Shown here piece after piece: positions 16,798 to 25,370 of a DNA stretch of 64,000 nt (the first letter of the stretch is position 1; the number at the start of each line of letters is the position of its first letter). The stretch is from Mycobacterium sp. AZCC_0083 (lineage in GTDB: Bacteria; Actinomycetota; Actinomycetes; Mycobacteriales; Mycobacteriaceae), in assembly GCF_014202335.1 (NCBI RefSeq), contig NZ_JACHGP010000006.1, positions 186,001 to 250,000 of the forward strand, read 5' to 3'. Made by a program: the position numbers and the translations under genes. The notes beneath the pieces were generated by a model, which was not told where the DNA came from, did no database searches, and saw only the letters and a list, made by a program, of their open reading frames with translations.

Positions 16798-17484
16798 GTG
16801 ACCAACAACGACATTCAATTGGCCGTCGTCGACATGGCGGGTACCACCGTCGCCGACGACGGTCTGGTGGTCCGCTCGTTCGAGGCAGCGGCAACGGCCG
16901 GAGGCCTGCCCGAGACCGGAGCCGAGCGTGAGAGCGCGCGCCAGTACGTCCTCGACACCATGGGCCAGTCGAAGATCGTCGTCTTCCGTGCCCTGTTCGG
17001 CAGTGAGGAGCTCGCGCAGCGCGCCAACGTGGCATTCGAGAGCGCCTACGAAGGCCTGATCGAGACCGGGCACGCCGAACCCATCCCTGGCGCGGCCGAC
17101 GCGATCACCCGGCTGCGCGACGCCGGGGTCAAGGTCGCGCTCACCACCGGGTTCAGCGGCACGACACAGGAGAAGCTGCTGGCAGCGCTCGGCTGGCAGT
17201 CGCTGGCCGATCTGGTGCTGGCGCCCGGTGACGGGGTGCGCGGCCGCCCGTATCCGGACCTCATCCTGACCGCGCTGATCCGGCTGCAGGCCGATGGCGT
17301 CTCGCGCGTCGCCGCGCTCGGTGACACCAGCAATGACATCGACAGTGCGCTGAGGGCCGGATGTGCCATCGCCGCAGGAACTCTCACCGGTGCGCACGAC
17401 GAGCGCCAACTCCGCGAAGCCGGCGCCACCCACGTCGTGCCAAGCGTCGTCCAGTTCGCCGATCTGATCCTCAACGAGTCCTAA
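16798..17484 (+). CDS. Phosphonatase-like HAD hydrolase
   Basis: 228 residues. HAD motif I is LAVVDMAGTTV with nucleophile D12; motif II threonine lies in VALTTGFSGTT; motif IV is ALGDTSNDI. MGQSKIVVFRALF aligns with the cap segment of phosphonoacetaldehyde hydrolase that carries the Schiff-base lysine, and K59 is in that place. This supports true C-P bond hydrolysis of a phosphonoaldehyde, not simple phosphatase action. The GTG start follows GAGAGGAAA. It should act on the product of the FAD oxidase encoded just upstream. Confidence 0.8.
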   Translation: MTNNDIQLAVVDMAGTTVADDGLVVRSFEAAATAGGLPETGAERESARQYVLDTMGQSKIVVFRALFGSEELAQRANVAFESAYEGLIETGHAEPIPGAADAITRLRDAGVKVALTTGFSGTTQEKLLAALGWQSLADLVLAPGDGVRGRPYPDLILTALIRLQADGVSRVAALGDTSNDIDSALRAGCAIAAGTLTGAHDERQLREAGATHVVPSVVQFADLILNES

Positions 17485-17515
17485 CCACCTCCCGCGCCAA
17501 CCGAAGGGCTGACAC

Positions 17516-18580
17516 ATGAAACTCCGCAAGACGTCGATTCTCCAGAAGACGGTGGCGGCGGCTGCCGTCGCAGCGCTCGCCGTCACGTTGACCGCCTGCG
17601 GCGGCACCGGCTCTTCGGGCTCGGGTGGCGGTGAAACCGTCACCGTCTACAGCGCCGACGGTCTCGCCACCTGGTACAAGGGCCAGTTCGACAAGTTCAC
17701 CAAGGACACCGGCATCAACGTCAACGTCGTCGAGGCCGGCTCCGGTGAGGTCGTCTCGCGAGTCGAGAAGGAACAGTCGAACCCGCAGGCCGACCTGCTG
17801 GTCACCCTGCCGCCGTTCATTCAGAAGGCCGACGCGACCGGGCTGCTTCAGGCCAGCGGCGTCGACACCAAGGCCATTCCCGCCGAGCAGGTCGGCCCCG
17901 GCGGCAACTACCTGCCGATCGTCAACAACGCACTGAGCTTCATCTCCAACCCCAGCGCCAACCCGCAGCCCGTCAGCTGGGACGACCTGCTGAAGCCCGA
18001 ATACAAGGGCAAGCTGCAGTATTCGACGCCAGGGCAGGCAGGTGACGGCACCGCGGTGCTCGTCCTGCTGCAGCACCTGCTCGGCAAGCAGGGTGCGCTG
18101 GACTACCTCGGCAAGCTGCAGGCCAACAACGTCGGACCGTCGTCGTCCACCGGCAAGCTGCAGCCCAAGGTGAGCAACGGTGAGCTGCTGGTGGCGAACG
18201 GCGACGTGCAGATGAACCTTGGCTCGATCAAGGACGACGGCTCGAAGTTCGACATCTTCATCCCCGTTTCCGCGGACGGTAAGAAGACCACCGTCTCGCT
18301 GCCCTACGTCGGTGGCGTCACCAAGGGCGCACCGCACGCCGACGGCGCCAAGAAGCTGCTGGCGTTCCTGGTGTCCCAGGACGTGCAGAAGACCGTCGCT
18401 CCGGACGCGCTCGGCATCCCGGTGCTCGACTCACTCGTCGCGGCGTCGGAAGAAGCGGCAGGCCCGAATACGCCTGCAGGCGTGTTGAAGGGCGTCGACG
18501 TGTGGGTGCCGGACTGGAAGGCCGTGCTGGCCGACCTCGACGCCGACGTCGCCGCATACCAGAAGGTCACCGGTAGCTGA
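17516..18580 (+). CDS. ABC substrate-binding lipoprotein, phosphonate island
   Basis: 354 residues. The signal peptide (MKLRKTSILQ to LAVTLTAC) has a lipobox cysteine at C28, so it is a lipid-anchored receptor. The mature part is a Fe/thiamine/aminoethylphosphonate-type binding protein (VTVYSADGLATWYKGQFDKF, later DALGIPVLDS). It lies 31 bases after the HAD gene and directly before the ATPase and two permeases. The likely ligand is 2-aminoethylphosphonate or a relative, inferred from context. Confidence 0.82.
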   Translation: MKLRKTSILQKTVAAAAVAALAVTLTACGGTGSSGSGGGETVTVYSADGLATWYKGQFDKFTKDTGINVNVVEAGSGEVVSRVEKEQSNPQADLLVTLPPFIQKADATGLLQASGVDTKAIPAEQVGPGGNYLPIVNNALSFISNPSANPQPVSWDDLLKPEYKGKLQYSTPGQAGDGTAVLVLLQHLLGKQGALDYLGKLQANNVGPSSSTGKLQPKVSNGELLVANGDVQMNLGSIKDDGSKFDIFIPVSADGKKTTVSLPYVGGVTKGAPHADGAKKLLAFLVSQDVQKTVAPDALGIPVLDSLVAASEEAAGPNTPAGVLKGVDVWVPDWKAVLADLDADVAAYQKVTGS

Positions 18581-18582
18581 GC

Positions 18583-19812
18583 ATGGCCAGATTCGGGGTC
18601 GGTCCGGCCGGCAGGAGCGCAGCGACCGGGGGTTTAGTGAAGGGCCGTGCGACGGCTGTGACGGGGAACGCTGTGACGGGGAAAACCGACGAAACGATTG
18701 CCGAGCCCGACGCTCCGGCCATCACGTTCGATCGGGTCGGCGTGGCCTACGGCAGGGGCAAGAAGGCGACCGATGCGCTTGTCGACTTCAACCTGCGCGT
18801 GGCACCCGGCGAGACGGTGGCCCTGCTCGGTCCGAGCGGATCGGGCAAGTCCACCGCGCTCAACGCGCTCGCCGGTTTCGTGCGCCCGACGACGGGCGCC
18901 GTCCTCCTCGGCGGGCGTGACGTCACCGACCTGCCCCCGGCCAAACGGGGTATCGGGGTGGTGCTGCAGTCCTACGCACTGTTCCCGCATATGCGGGTCG
19001 CCGACAACGTCGCCTTCGGGCTGAAGTCGCAGCGGGTTCCTCGCGGGAACATCGCATCTCGCGTCGCCGAGGCCTTGGACATGGTCGGCATGTCGGCGTA
19101 CGCGAAGCGGTTGCCCCGCGAGCTCTCCGGCGGTCAGCAGCAGCGCATCGCGATCGCCCGCGCGCTGGCCATCCAGCCGAAGGTGCTTCTGCTCGACGAG
19201 CCGCTCGCCGCGCTCGACGCGCAGTTGCGGCACTCCATGCTCGCGGAGTTGCAACGGCTCAAGGAGGCCCTGCCGGACACCGCGATGCTGTACGTCACGC
19301 ACGACCAGAGCGAGGCGTTGGCCCTGGCCGATCGGATCGTGGTGATGAACAACGCCCGGCTGATGGACGTCGATACCGCGGAGAATCTGTGGAAGCGACC
19401 GCCGACCAGTTTCACCGCCGCGTTCCTCGGTGGCGCCAACCTGATCCCGTGCACGGTCGGCCGCGTCATCGGCACGTCGGCACTTGTCAGCTTCGCGCGC
19501 AAGACGGTCAGTGCCGAGGCGCCACAACCCGCGGTCGGCAAGATCGACTGGGCGCCGGAATCCAAGGCGCTGTTGTGCATTCGGCCGCACGCCCTGCAGA
19601 TCGTCTCGCTCGGTCACCGCGACGCCGTCCGCGGCACCGTCAATGCCGCTGTGTGGCGTGGGTCCACCACCCGCCTTGTGGTGTCGGTCAGCGGGCTGCC
19701 GGATCAACTGATCGACATCGACGTGCCCGGCAACGCGCAGTTCGAGATCGGCAGCGAGGTCGGTGTGCGGTTCCCGGATCCGTCGGGCGTCCTTGTCCAG
19801 GTTCCGGCGTGA
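18583..19812 (+). CDS. ABC transporter ATPase (phosphonate-type importer)
   Basis: 409 residues. Walker A GPSGSGKS is at 83-90; then the Q-loop (VVLQSYALFPH), signature LSGGQQQR, Walker B VLLLDEP and the switch histidine in YVTHDQSE. The C-terminal third is a TOBE regulatory domain. The ATG at 18583 gives about 45 residues ahead of the usual start (ITFDRVGVAYG); the GTG at 18640 is an alternative. It powers the two permeases encoded next, and its stop overlaps the first permease (GTGA). Confidence 0.88.
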   Translation: MARFGVGPAGRSAATGGLVKGRATAVTGNAVTGKTDETIAEPDAPAITFDRVGVAYGRGKKATDALVDFNLRVAPGETVALLGPSGSGKSTALNALAGFVRPTTGAVLLGGRDVTDLPPAKRGIGVVLQSYALFPHMRVADNVAFGLKSQRVPRGNIASRVAEALDMVGMSAYAKRLPRELSGGQQQRIAIARALAIQPKVLLLDEPLAALDAQLRHSMLAELQRLKEALPDTAMLYVTHDQSEALALADRIVVMNNARLMDVDTAENLWKRPPTSFTAAFLGGANLIPCTVGRVIGTSALVSFARKTVSAEAPQPAVGKIDWAPESKALLCIRPHALQIVSLGHRDAVRGTVNAAVWRGSTTRLVVSVSGLPDQLIDIDVPGNAQFEIGSEVGVRFPDPSGVLVQVPA

Positions 19813-20738
19813 CGACGCTGCTGGACCAGCCGGCACTCGATGCACCGGAGCGGCCCGCGCCGCCGAGGTCGTTCGCCGCGTGGTGGGCGGTGCCGCCGTT
19901 GGTGATCGTGCTCATCGCCGCGGTGTACCCGCTCATCAGGGTATGCCTGGAGTCGCTGAAGACCGGTGACACGGGCAGCGGTTGGTCGAACTGGGCCGGG
20001 GTGCTCTCGTCGGAGGCCTTCCTGGACGCACTGTGGCGCACGGTGGCCATCGCGGCGACCTCGACCGTCGGGTGTCTGATCCTGGGTACCTTCCTGGCCA
20101 TCGTGCTGGCGTTCGTGCCGTTTCCCGGCTCGCAGCTCGTCGGCCGGCTCATCGACACCGTCCTCGCGCTGCCGTCGTTCCTCGTCACGCTGGCGTTCAC
20201 GTTTCTGTACGGCACGGCGGGCGCGGTGAACGCCGCGATCGCCGGCCTCACCGGAGCCTCGCCGGTGCTGAACTTCCTCTATACCCCGGCAGGTGTGATC
20301 GCGGCGGAGGTCACCTTCTTCACGCCGTTCGTGATCCGGCCGCTGCTTGCGTCGTTCTCGATGCTGCCGAGGGCGCAGCTCGACGTGGCGGCGAGCCTCG
20401 GGGCGTCGCCGCTGCGGGTGCTGCGGACGGTGATGATGCCCGAGGCGTGGCCCGCGCTGATGGCCGGTGGCAGTCTGGTTCTGTTGTTGTCGCTCAACGA
20501 GTTCGGCATCGTCCTGTTCACCGGCGCCAAGGGCGTCATCACGCTGCCGGTGCTCATCTACACCCGCGGGATCGTGACGTTCGACCTGCCGGGTGCGGCC
20601 GTGATCGCCACGGTGCAGATCGCGCTGTCGCTGGCCCTGTACACCCTCTACCGGGTGATCTTCGGCCGGGTCATGCAAGGCCGTGGGAACCACGAAAAGG
20701 AGGCAGCAGGAGATGTTGTTGTGGACTCGGCGAAGTAG
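19809..20738 (+). CDS. ABC permease 1 of the phosphonate island
   Basis: 309 residues with about six hydrophobic helices starting near residue 28 (WWAVPPLVIVLIAAVYPLI). The cytoplasmic ATPase-docking loop is AASLGASPLRVLRTVMMPEA (EAA-type). The GTG at 19809 overlaps the ATPase stop. The 3' end overlaps permease 2 by 26 bases. It forms the inner-membrane channel with permease 2. Confidence 0.86.
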   Translation: MTTLLDQPALDAPERPAPPRSFAAWWAVPPLVIVLIAAVYPLIRVCLESLKTGDTGSGWSNWAGVLSSEAFLDALWRTVAIAATSTVGCLILGTFLAIVLAFVPFPGSQLVGRLIDTVLALPSFLVTLAFTFLYGTAGAVNAAIAGLTGASPVLNFLYTPAGVIAAEVTFFTPFVIRPLLASFSMLPRAQLDVAASLGASPLRVLRTVMMPEAWPALMAGGSLVLLLSLNEFGIVLFTGAKGVITLPVLIYTRGIVTFDLPGAAVIATVQIALSLALYTLYRVIFGRVMQGRGNHEKEAAGDVVVDSAK

Positions 20739-21510
20739 GGCAATCTTGATCGGCGTCTTCGCCGTCGTGGTGCTCGTCGTCTTCGTTGCCCCGCTGGCGA
20801 CGGTGGTGCTGGCCGGCCTTGCCGGTTCGTGGACCGGTGCGCTCCCGTCGAACCTTGGCTTCGGCCACTTCGGCGACGCGCTGTCCGGGGAGAACCTGGC
20901 CAGCCTCTCGGTCAGCCTGCAGACCGCGTTCGTCGCCGGTGCGATCGCGCTGGTGCTGGGAACCTGGGCGGCGCTGGCCGCACGCGAGGCGCCGGGGTGG
21001 CTCAGCCGCGTCGTCGACGCGGTGTTCCACCTGCCGATCGCCGTGCCATCGGTGGCGATCGGCCTCGGCCTGCTCATCGCGTTCAACTCGCGGCCGCTGC
21101 TGCTTGGCGGCACCCGCTGGATCGTGATCCTCGCGCATACCGTTCTGGTGCTTGCGTTTTCGTTCAGCGCGGTATCGGCGGCCCTCGACCGCCTCGATCC
21201 GGCGTACCGTCAGGCGGCGGAATCCCTTGGTGCGGGCTCGGTTCGGGTGCTGACGCGGATCACGCTGCCGCTGCTGTTGCCGTCCCTCGGTGCGGCCGCG
21301 GGGCTGGCGGTCGCGCTATCGATGGGCGAGCTCGGAGCGACCGTGATGGTCTACCCAGCGACGTGGAAGACGTTGCCCGTCACGATCTTCGCGCTGACCG
21401 ACCGTGGCCAGGCCTTCCAGGCCGCCGCCTGCACGGCGATCCTGCTGCTGGTCACGCTGCTGGCGCTGGTGCTGCTGGGTCGCATCCGCGGCCGCGCGGC
21501 ATTGCGCTGA
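20713..21510 (+). CDS. ABC permease 2 of the phosphonate island
   Basis: 265 residues and six or so hydrophobic helices beginning AILIGVFAVVVLVVFVAPLA. The docking loop is AAESLGAGSVRVLTRITLPL. The ATG at 20713 is served by AAAAGGAGG at 20695-20703, nine bases upstream, inside the preceding gene, so translation is coupled. Last gene of the rightward operon; an inverted repeat follows. Confidence 0.86.
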   Translation: MLLWTRRSRAILIGVFAVVVLVVFVAPLATVVLAGLAGSWTGALPSNLGFGHFGDALSGENLASLSVSLQTAFVAGAIALVLGTWAALAAREAPGWLSRVVDAVFHLPIAVPSVAIGLGLLIAFNSRPLLLGGTRWIVILAHTVLVLAFSFSAVSAALDRLDPAYRQAAESLGAGSVRVLTRITLPLLLPSLGAAAGLAVALSMGELGATVMVYPATWKTLPVTIFALTDRGQAFQAAACTAILLLVTLLALVLLGRIRGRAALR

Positions 21511-21525
21511 GACCTATCAACCACA

Positions 21526-21590
21526 CGCCGAACGTACGGGTGTCGAACACATCGCCCGGTCAGACCCTGCGAACAACCGTACGTTCGGCG
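21526..21590. terminator. 14-bp perfect inverted repeat between convergent genes
   Basis: CGCCGAACGTACGG (21526-21539) pairs exactly with CCGTACGTTCGGCG (21577-21590) around a 37-base loop. It lies between the end of the phosphonate operon and the end of the leftward septum-type gene, so it could end both transcripts. The long loop is unusual, and no T-run follows. Confidence 0.5.
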
Positions 21591-21596
21591 AGTTAG

Positions 21597-23006
21597 TTAG
21601 GCCGGCGGCCCGGGTGCGGGTCCGAGCGGTGCTGGCGCGGGTTCCGGTGGCGGCGGCACCAGCCACGGCAGCGTGATCGGAGCCATGCCGGGGATTTCGA
21701 TCACTCCCGGCTGCGGGCCGGTGGTCTCGGTGGACGTCGGCGGGGGAGCCCCCGGCGGTGGTGCGCCGGGCGGTGGTGGGGGCCCCGGCGGTGGTGCCGC
21801 TGCGGTGACGGTCGTCGGCAAGGCCTCCGGCGGGGTTGTGTAAACCGGAGGCGGGGCAGCATTGGTCGACGGTGTGGCGGTCGACGGCGCGGCCGTCGAC
21901 GGCGCACTGCTGGGTGGCGTGTTGGTCACGGGCGTCGGGGTGCGCGATTCCGCGGGCGCTTCCCGCGGTGGTTCGGCAGGTGGGCTCGGCGGTGGCGGCG
22001 GTGGCGGCGCCGGCGCCGGTCCGTCGACGAGGGGTTGGACCCTCGTACTTCCGACCTTGGAGGCCCAGCCGCCGTCGGCAGGCGTGCCGATGGAGCACGA
22101 CACCTGTCGGCTCCCTGCCGCCCAGCTCACCGGTGACACGGTGTCGTAGTGGACCTCCATGTCGACGCCTTGCAGCGTCATGGGAGCGAGGTAGGTGTCG
22201 GCCGTCCGCGTGCACACGTCTGCCAGGAAGGCCAACTGGTCGGGCTCGGCGGGAAATCCATCGGTGAACCGCTCGGCGAGGTTCGCCGCCCCGGCCACCT
22301 CCAAGGAATGCGGCGACGAACAGTCCGCAGGCACGTCCGTCGACCGATGGGTGGCCTCGTCGATGCCGATGCACGTGCCAGGAGGCCACACCCTCGATTG
22401 ATCGAGTTCGGCGATCTTGCCCTTGAACGGGACCGCCCGGCCTCCTGGACCGAGGAGTTGCAATCCGCAGAGCAGGTTTCGCTCACTCGCCGGTGTTCCG
22501 ATGGCGTCGCCGGGCCAGATGACGCTGATCGTGAACCTGCTGGACGGGTCGTACCGGTTGCCGAGGTACTCGCGTGCCGCCAGCTGGCACGGCTCGCCGA
22601 AGTTGTTCATCGGAACCGGCTTGATGACTTCGAACATGTGGTCGCCCGCGCACTGGACGAATGACGGTTTGTCCGGCTCGTCGGGTGGCCAGCCGAGGCA
22701 GGTCCCGCTGTTGGCGTTGCCGAAGACCACGTCGGCGCGGCTCTCGCCGTTGGATGCGGTCCGTTCACGCGGGGGCGTCGAGGTGGCGAGTTGGATCACG
22801 CCGCCGAGGATCAGGCCGATCAACGCCAACGTCAGGAGCCCGCGCCGGTTCGCCCTTGCGGTCCGTTGCTGTTCCTCGACGGGTGTCTGCGTGGTGCCCA
22901 GCGCGGCCAGCACCGACGCGAGGTCGACGGTCTCTGCGCCGTTGCTCGACGATGGCGACTCGCTCGCCGGGCCGAGTTTGCTAGCCACGATGATCCAGCT
23001 TGGCAC
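21597..23006 (-). CDS. Septum-formation-domain membrane protein with proline-rich tail
   Basis: 469 residues. A short cytoplasmic N-terminus is followed by one transmembrane helix (GLLTLALIGLILGGVIQL, about 55-72). An extracytoplasmic region follows with paired cysteines (GTCLGWPP, VQCAGDH, LLCGLQLL, GTCIGID, PADCSSPHS), typical of the actinobacterial Septum_form family. The last 150 or so residues are proline/alanine/threonine-rich and probably span the cell wall. Starts at GTG 23006 or GTG 22988; neither has a clear ribosome site. Exact role unknown. Confidence 0.72.
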   Translation of the reverse strand: MPSWIIVASKLGPASESPSSSNGAETVDLASVLAALGTTQTPVEEQQRTARANRRGLLTLALIGLILGGVIQLATSTPPRERTASNGESRADVVFGNANSGTCLGWPPDEPDKPSFVQCAGDHMFEVIKPVPMNNFGEPCQLAAREYLGNRYDPSSRFTISVIWPGDAIGTPASERNLLCGLQLLGPGGRAVPFKGKIAELDQSRVWPPGTCIGIDEATHRSTDVPADCSSPHSLEVAGAANLAERFTDGFPAEPDQLAFLADVCTRTADTYLAPMTLQGVDMEVHYDTVSPVSWAAGSRQVSCSIGTPADGGWASKVGSTRVQPLVDGPAPAPPPPPPPSPPAEPPREAPAESRTPTPVTNTPPSSAPSTAAPSTATPSTNAAPPPVYTTPPEALPTTVTAAAPPPGPPPPPGAPPPGAPPPTSTETTGPQPGVIEIPGMAPITLPWLVPPPPEPAPAPLGPAPGPPA

Positions 23007-23066
23007 AGTCCGGGACGTCGTGCCCAGCCACGAGGCCCCTTCGTTACTCGACCCGTGGCCGCCCCG

Positions 23067-25238
23067 TTACTTGAGCAGCGGGTCCCGTGGCAGGCCGAGG
23101 ATGCGCTCGGCGATGGTGTTGCGGGTGATCTCCGACGTTCCGCCAGCGATCGTCATCGCGCGGTTACCCAGGTATGCGGTCGTCAGCTGCGGGGTCAGTC
23201 CGACGACGGCGGCCGTCCCGGCCAGGTCGAAGCCCAGTTCGGTGAGGTGTTGTGACTGCTCCGCGAGCAGCAGCTTGGTCACGTTGCCCTCGGGGCCCGG
23301 TTCGGCGCCAGAAATCGCCCTGGTGACCCGCCGCAGGTTGAGCAGCCGCAGTGTGTGACCCTCGGCGATGACCTCGCCCGCACGCCGGACGTGGCTGGTG
23401 GCCGTGCCGGCCGGTGCGCTGTCGAGCAGCTTGATCAGGTCGTCCACGGTGAATCCCGTCGGCGCCGACGATCCACCGCCGATGGAGATCCGCTCGTTGC
23501 CCAACGTCGCGCGGGCGACCAGCCAGCCGCGGTTCACGTCGCCGACGACGTCGGCGTCCGGGACGAACACGTCGTCGAAGAACACCTCGTTGAAGTGCGA
23601 GTGACCCGTCATGCCGCGAAGGGGGTTCACCGTCACCCCCGGCGCGCTCATGTCGATCGCCACCATCGTGACGCCGGCGTGCTTGGGCGCATCGGGATCG
23701 GTGCGCACCGTCGCCAGCCCCCACTGACACTGCTGCGCCAGGCTGGTCCACACCTTCTGCCCGGTGATCCGCCAGCCGCCGTCGACCTTCTTCGCGGCCG
23801 TGCGCACCGCCGCGGCGTCCGAGCCCGCCCCCGGCTCGGAGAACAACTGGCACCACATCACCTCACCGCGCAGCACCGGTTCGACCCAGCGTTCACGCTG
23901 GTCGTCGTTGCCCGCCTGGGCGATGGTCAGCGTGACCCAGCCGGTGATGCCCATGTCGGCCCGCTCGACGTTTTGGAACTCCTCCTCGATCACCAGCTGC
24001 TCAAGCACGCCCGCGCCCCGGCCAAAGGGCTTCGGCCAGTGCGGCACCAGATACCCGGAGTCGACCAGGAAGTCGCGCTGCCTCTCGGTGGGCAGGGACC
24101 GCCACGTGGCTGCGGCGTCGCGGGCGGCGGCGCGATACTCCTCGGCCTCGGCGGGCAGCGTGAACGACGCGCCGTGCGCCTGACCGCTGCGCTGGCCGTC
24201 GACGACATCGAGGAGGGGATCGGCTCCGTCAGCCGTCACGGCCGCCAGCGTGCGGGCCCGACGCAGGTACATGTGCGCGTCATGCTCCCATGTGTAGCCG
24301 ATGCCGCCGTGCAACTGAATGTTGTACTGCGCGTTGAATATCTGGGTTCTGATGGCGTGCGACGCCGCGACGGCGCCTGCGAACCACGCGCTGTCGAGGT
24401 CGTCGGCACGGGCGGCGTCCCAGGTGGCCGCCGTGGTCTGCTCGGCGTTGACGAGCATGTTCGCGGCGTGGTGCTTGACGGCCTGGAAGGTGCCGATGGT
24501 GCGGCCGAACTGTTCCCGTACCTTGGCGTACTCCACGGCCATGTCCAATGTGGCCCAACTGATTCCGACGGCCTCGGCGGAAGCCAGGATGCGGAACACG
24601 GTGCGGGCGCGCCGCCCCGCGCCGCGCAGCACGCGTTCCTCGGCGACGGTGACGTCGCGCAGCGCGACCGAGCCGATGCTGCGGGTGGTGTCCAGCGACG
24701 ACAGTGCGGTCACCGTCACGCCGTCGGCATCCGCGTCCACCAGCACGACGTCGTCGCCGGCCATCAGAGCCAGGACACGCGCATCAGGGGCGCCGAGCAC
24801 CGCGGGGCTCTCGCCGGCGACCACCAGGTCCGAGCCGACGGTGACGCCGCCCGACAAGCCGAGCGCACCGACCACGGTGCCGTCGGCCAGACCCGGAAGG
24901 AGCTGCGCCCGTACCGAATCGGGAGCACAGCGGTCGATCACCACCGCGGCCGCCACGGTTGGCAGGAAGGGGCCGGGGCACAGTTCGCGGCCCTGCGCCT
25001 CCAGCACCACCGCCAACTCCGAGAGGCCGAAACCCGAGCCGCCGTACTCCTCCGCGATGGCAAGGCCCTGCCAGCCGACGTCGGCGGCAGCCGACCAGAG
25101 GCCCGCGGGATGACTCGAGCCCTCCCCGTCGAGCGTGGCCCTTGCCGCGGTGCGGCTGTGCAACCTGGCGAGCTGGCCGTTCGCGGCATCGGCGAGATTG
25201 CGGTGGTCGTCGGTAATCGCAAGCGCAGAGGTGGCCAT
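23067..25238 (-). CDS. Tandem-domain acyl-CoA dehydrogenase (FadE6/22/34 type)
   Basis: 723 residues with two complete acyl-CoA dehydrogenase units. Unit 1 (about 1-370) has EEYGGSGFGLSELAVVLEAQ and the C-terminal IQLHGGIGYTWEHDAHMYLR. Unit 2 (about 375-723) has CQLFSEPGAGSDAAAV, GQKVWTSLAQQ, and ends AGGTSEITRNTIAERILGLP. Fused pairs of this length in mycobacteria work on bulky acyl-CoAs such as steroid side chains. Which unit is catalytic cannot be settled by eye. The ATG at 25238 is the natural start; the frame stays open far upstream only because of high GC. Confidence 0.85.
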   Translation of the reverse strand: MATSALAITDDHRNLADAANGQLARLHSRTAARATLDGEGSSHPAGLWSAAADVGWQGLAIAEEYGGSGFGLSELAVVLEAQGRELCPGPFLPTVAAAVVIDRCAPDSVRAQLLPGLADGTVVGALGLSGGVTVGSDLVVAGESPAVLGAPDARVLALMAGDDVVLVDADADGVTVTALSSLDTTRSIGSVALRDVTVAEERVLRGAGRRARTVFRILASAEAVGISWATLDMAVEYAKVREQFGRTIGTFQAVKHHAANMLVNAEQTTAATWDAARADDLDSAWFAGAVAASHAIRTQIFNAQYNIQLHGGIGYTWEHDAHMYLRRARTLAAVTADGADPLLDVVDGQRSGQAHGASFTLPAEAEEYRAAARDAAATWRSLPTERQRDFLVDSGYLVPHWPKPFGRGAGVLEQLVIEEEFQNVERADMGITGWVTLTIAQAGNDDQRERWVEPVLRGEVMWCQLFSEPGAGSDAAAVRTAAKKVDGGWRITGQKVWTSLAQQCQWGLATVRTDPDAPKHAGVTMVAIDMSAPGVTVNPLRGMTGHSHFNEVFFDDVFVPDADVVGDVNRGWLVARATLGNERISIGGGSSAPTGFTVDDLIKLLDSAPAGTATSHVRRAGEVIAEGHTLRLLNLRRVTRAISGAEPGPEGNVTKLLLAEQSQHLTELGFDLAGTAAVVGLTPQLTTAYLGNRAMTIAGGTSEITRNTIAERILGLPRDPLLK

Positions 25239-25274
25239 TCCTCGACTTAACCACCGGAAACCCCAGCTCGTACC

Positions 25275-25290
25275 TGTGATCCAGGACACA
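25275..25290. promoter_or_regulatory. CRP-like site TGTGA-N6-ACACA
   Basis: One mismatch from the TGTGA-N6-TCACA consensus of mycobacterial Crp. It lies 37 bases upstream of the fadE start and 80 upstream of lipC. Confidence 0.35.
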
Positions 25291-25305
25291 ATCAGGAGGT
25301 CGGCG

Positions 25306-25323
25306 TGTTGTCGGTAGACAACA
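25306..25323. promoter_or_regulatory. TetR-type palindromic operator TGTTGTCGGTAGACAACA
   Basis: Seven-base perfect arms (TGTTGTC / GACAACA) around GGTA, between the divergent fadE and lipC genes. The size and symmetry match TetR-family operators. A half-site copy (GTTGTC) recurs at 25331. No TetR gene is adjacent, so the regulator is unknown. Confidence 0.55.
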
Positions 25324-25358
25324 TTCCAGAGTTGTCGTGTGTCGGCGAGTGCCAGAGG

Positions 25359-25364
25359 TACAGT
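25359..25364 (+). promoter_or_regulatory. lipC -10 element (leaderless start)
   Basis: TACAGT ends six bases before the lipC ATG, placing transcription start at the A of the ATG. No ribosome site precedes the ATG, consistent with a leaderless mRNA. Confidence 0.45.
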
Positions 25365-25370
25365 CGCGCC

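Noticed and set aside
23355..25250. 631-codon open frame opposite the tandem FadE gene
   Set aside because: Arginine/alanine/histidine-rich translation with no motif; it mirrors the third-position GC of the real gene on the other strand.
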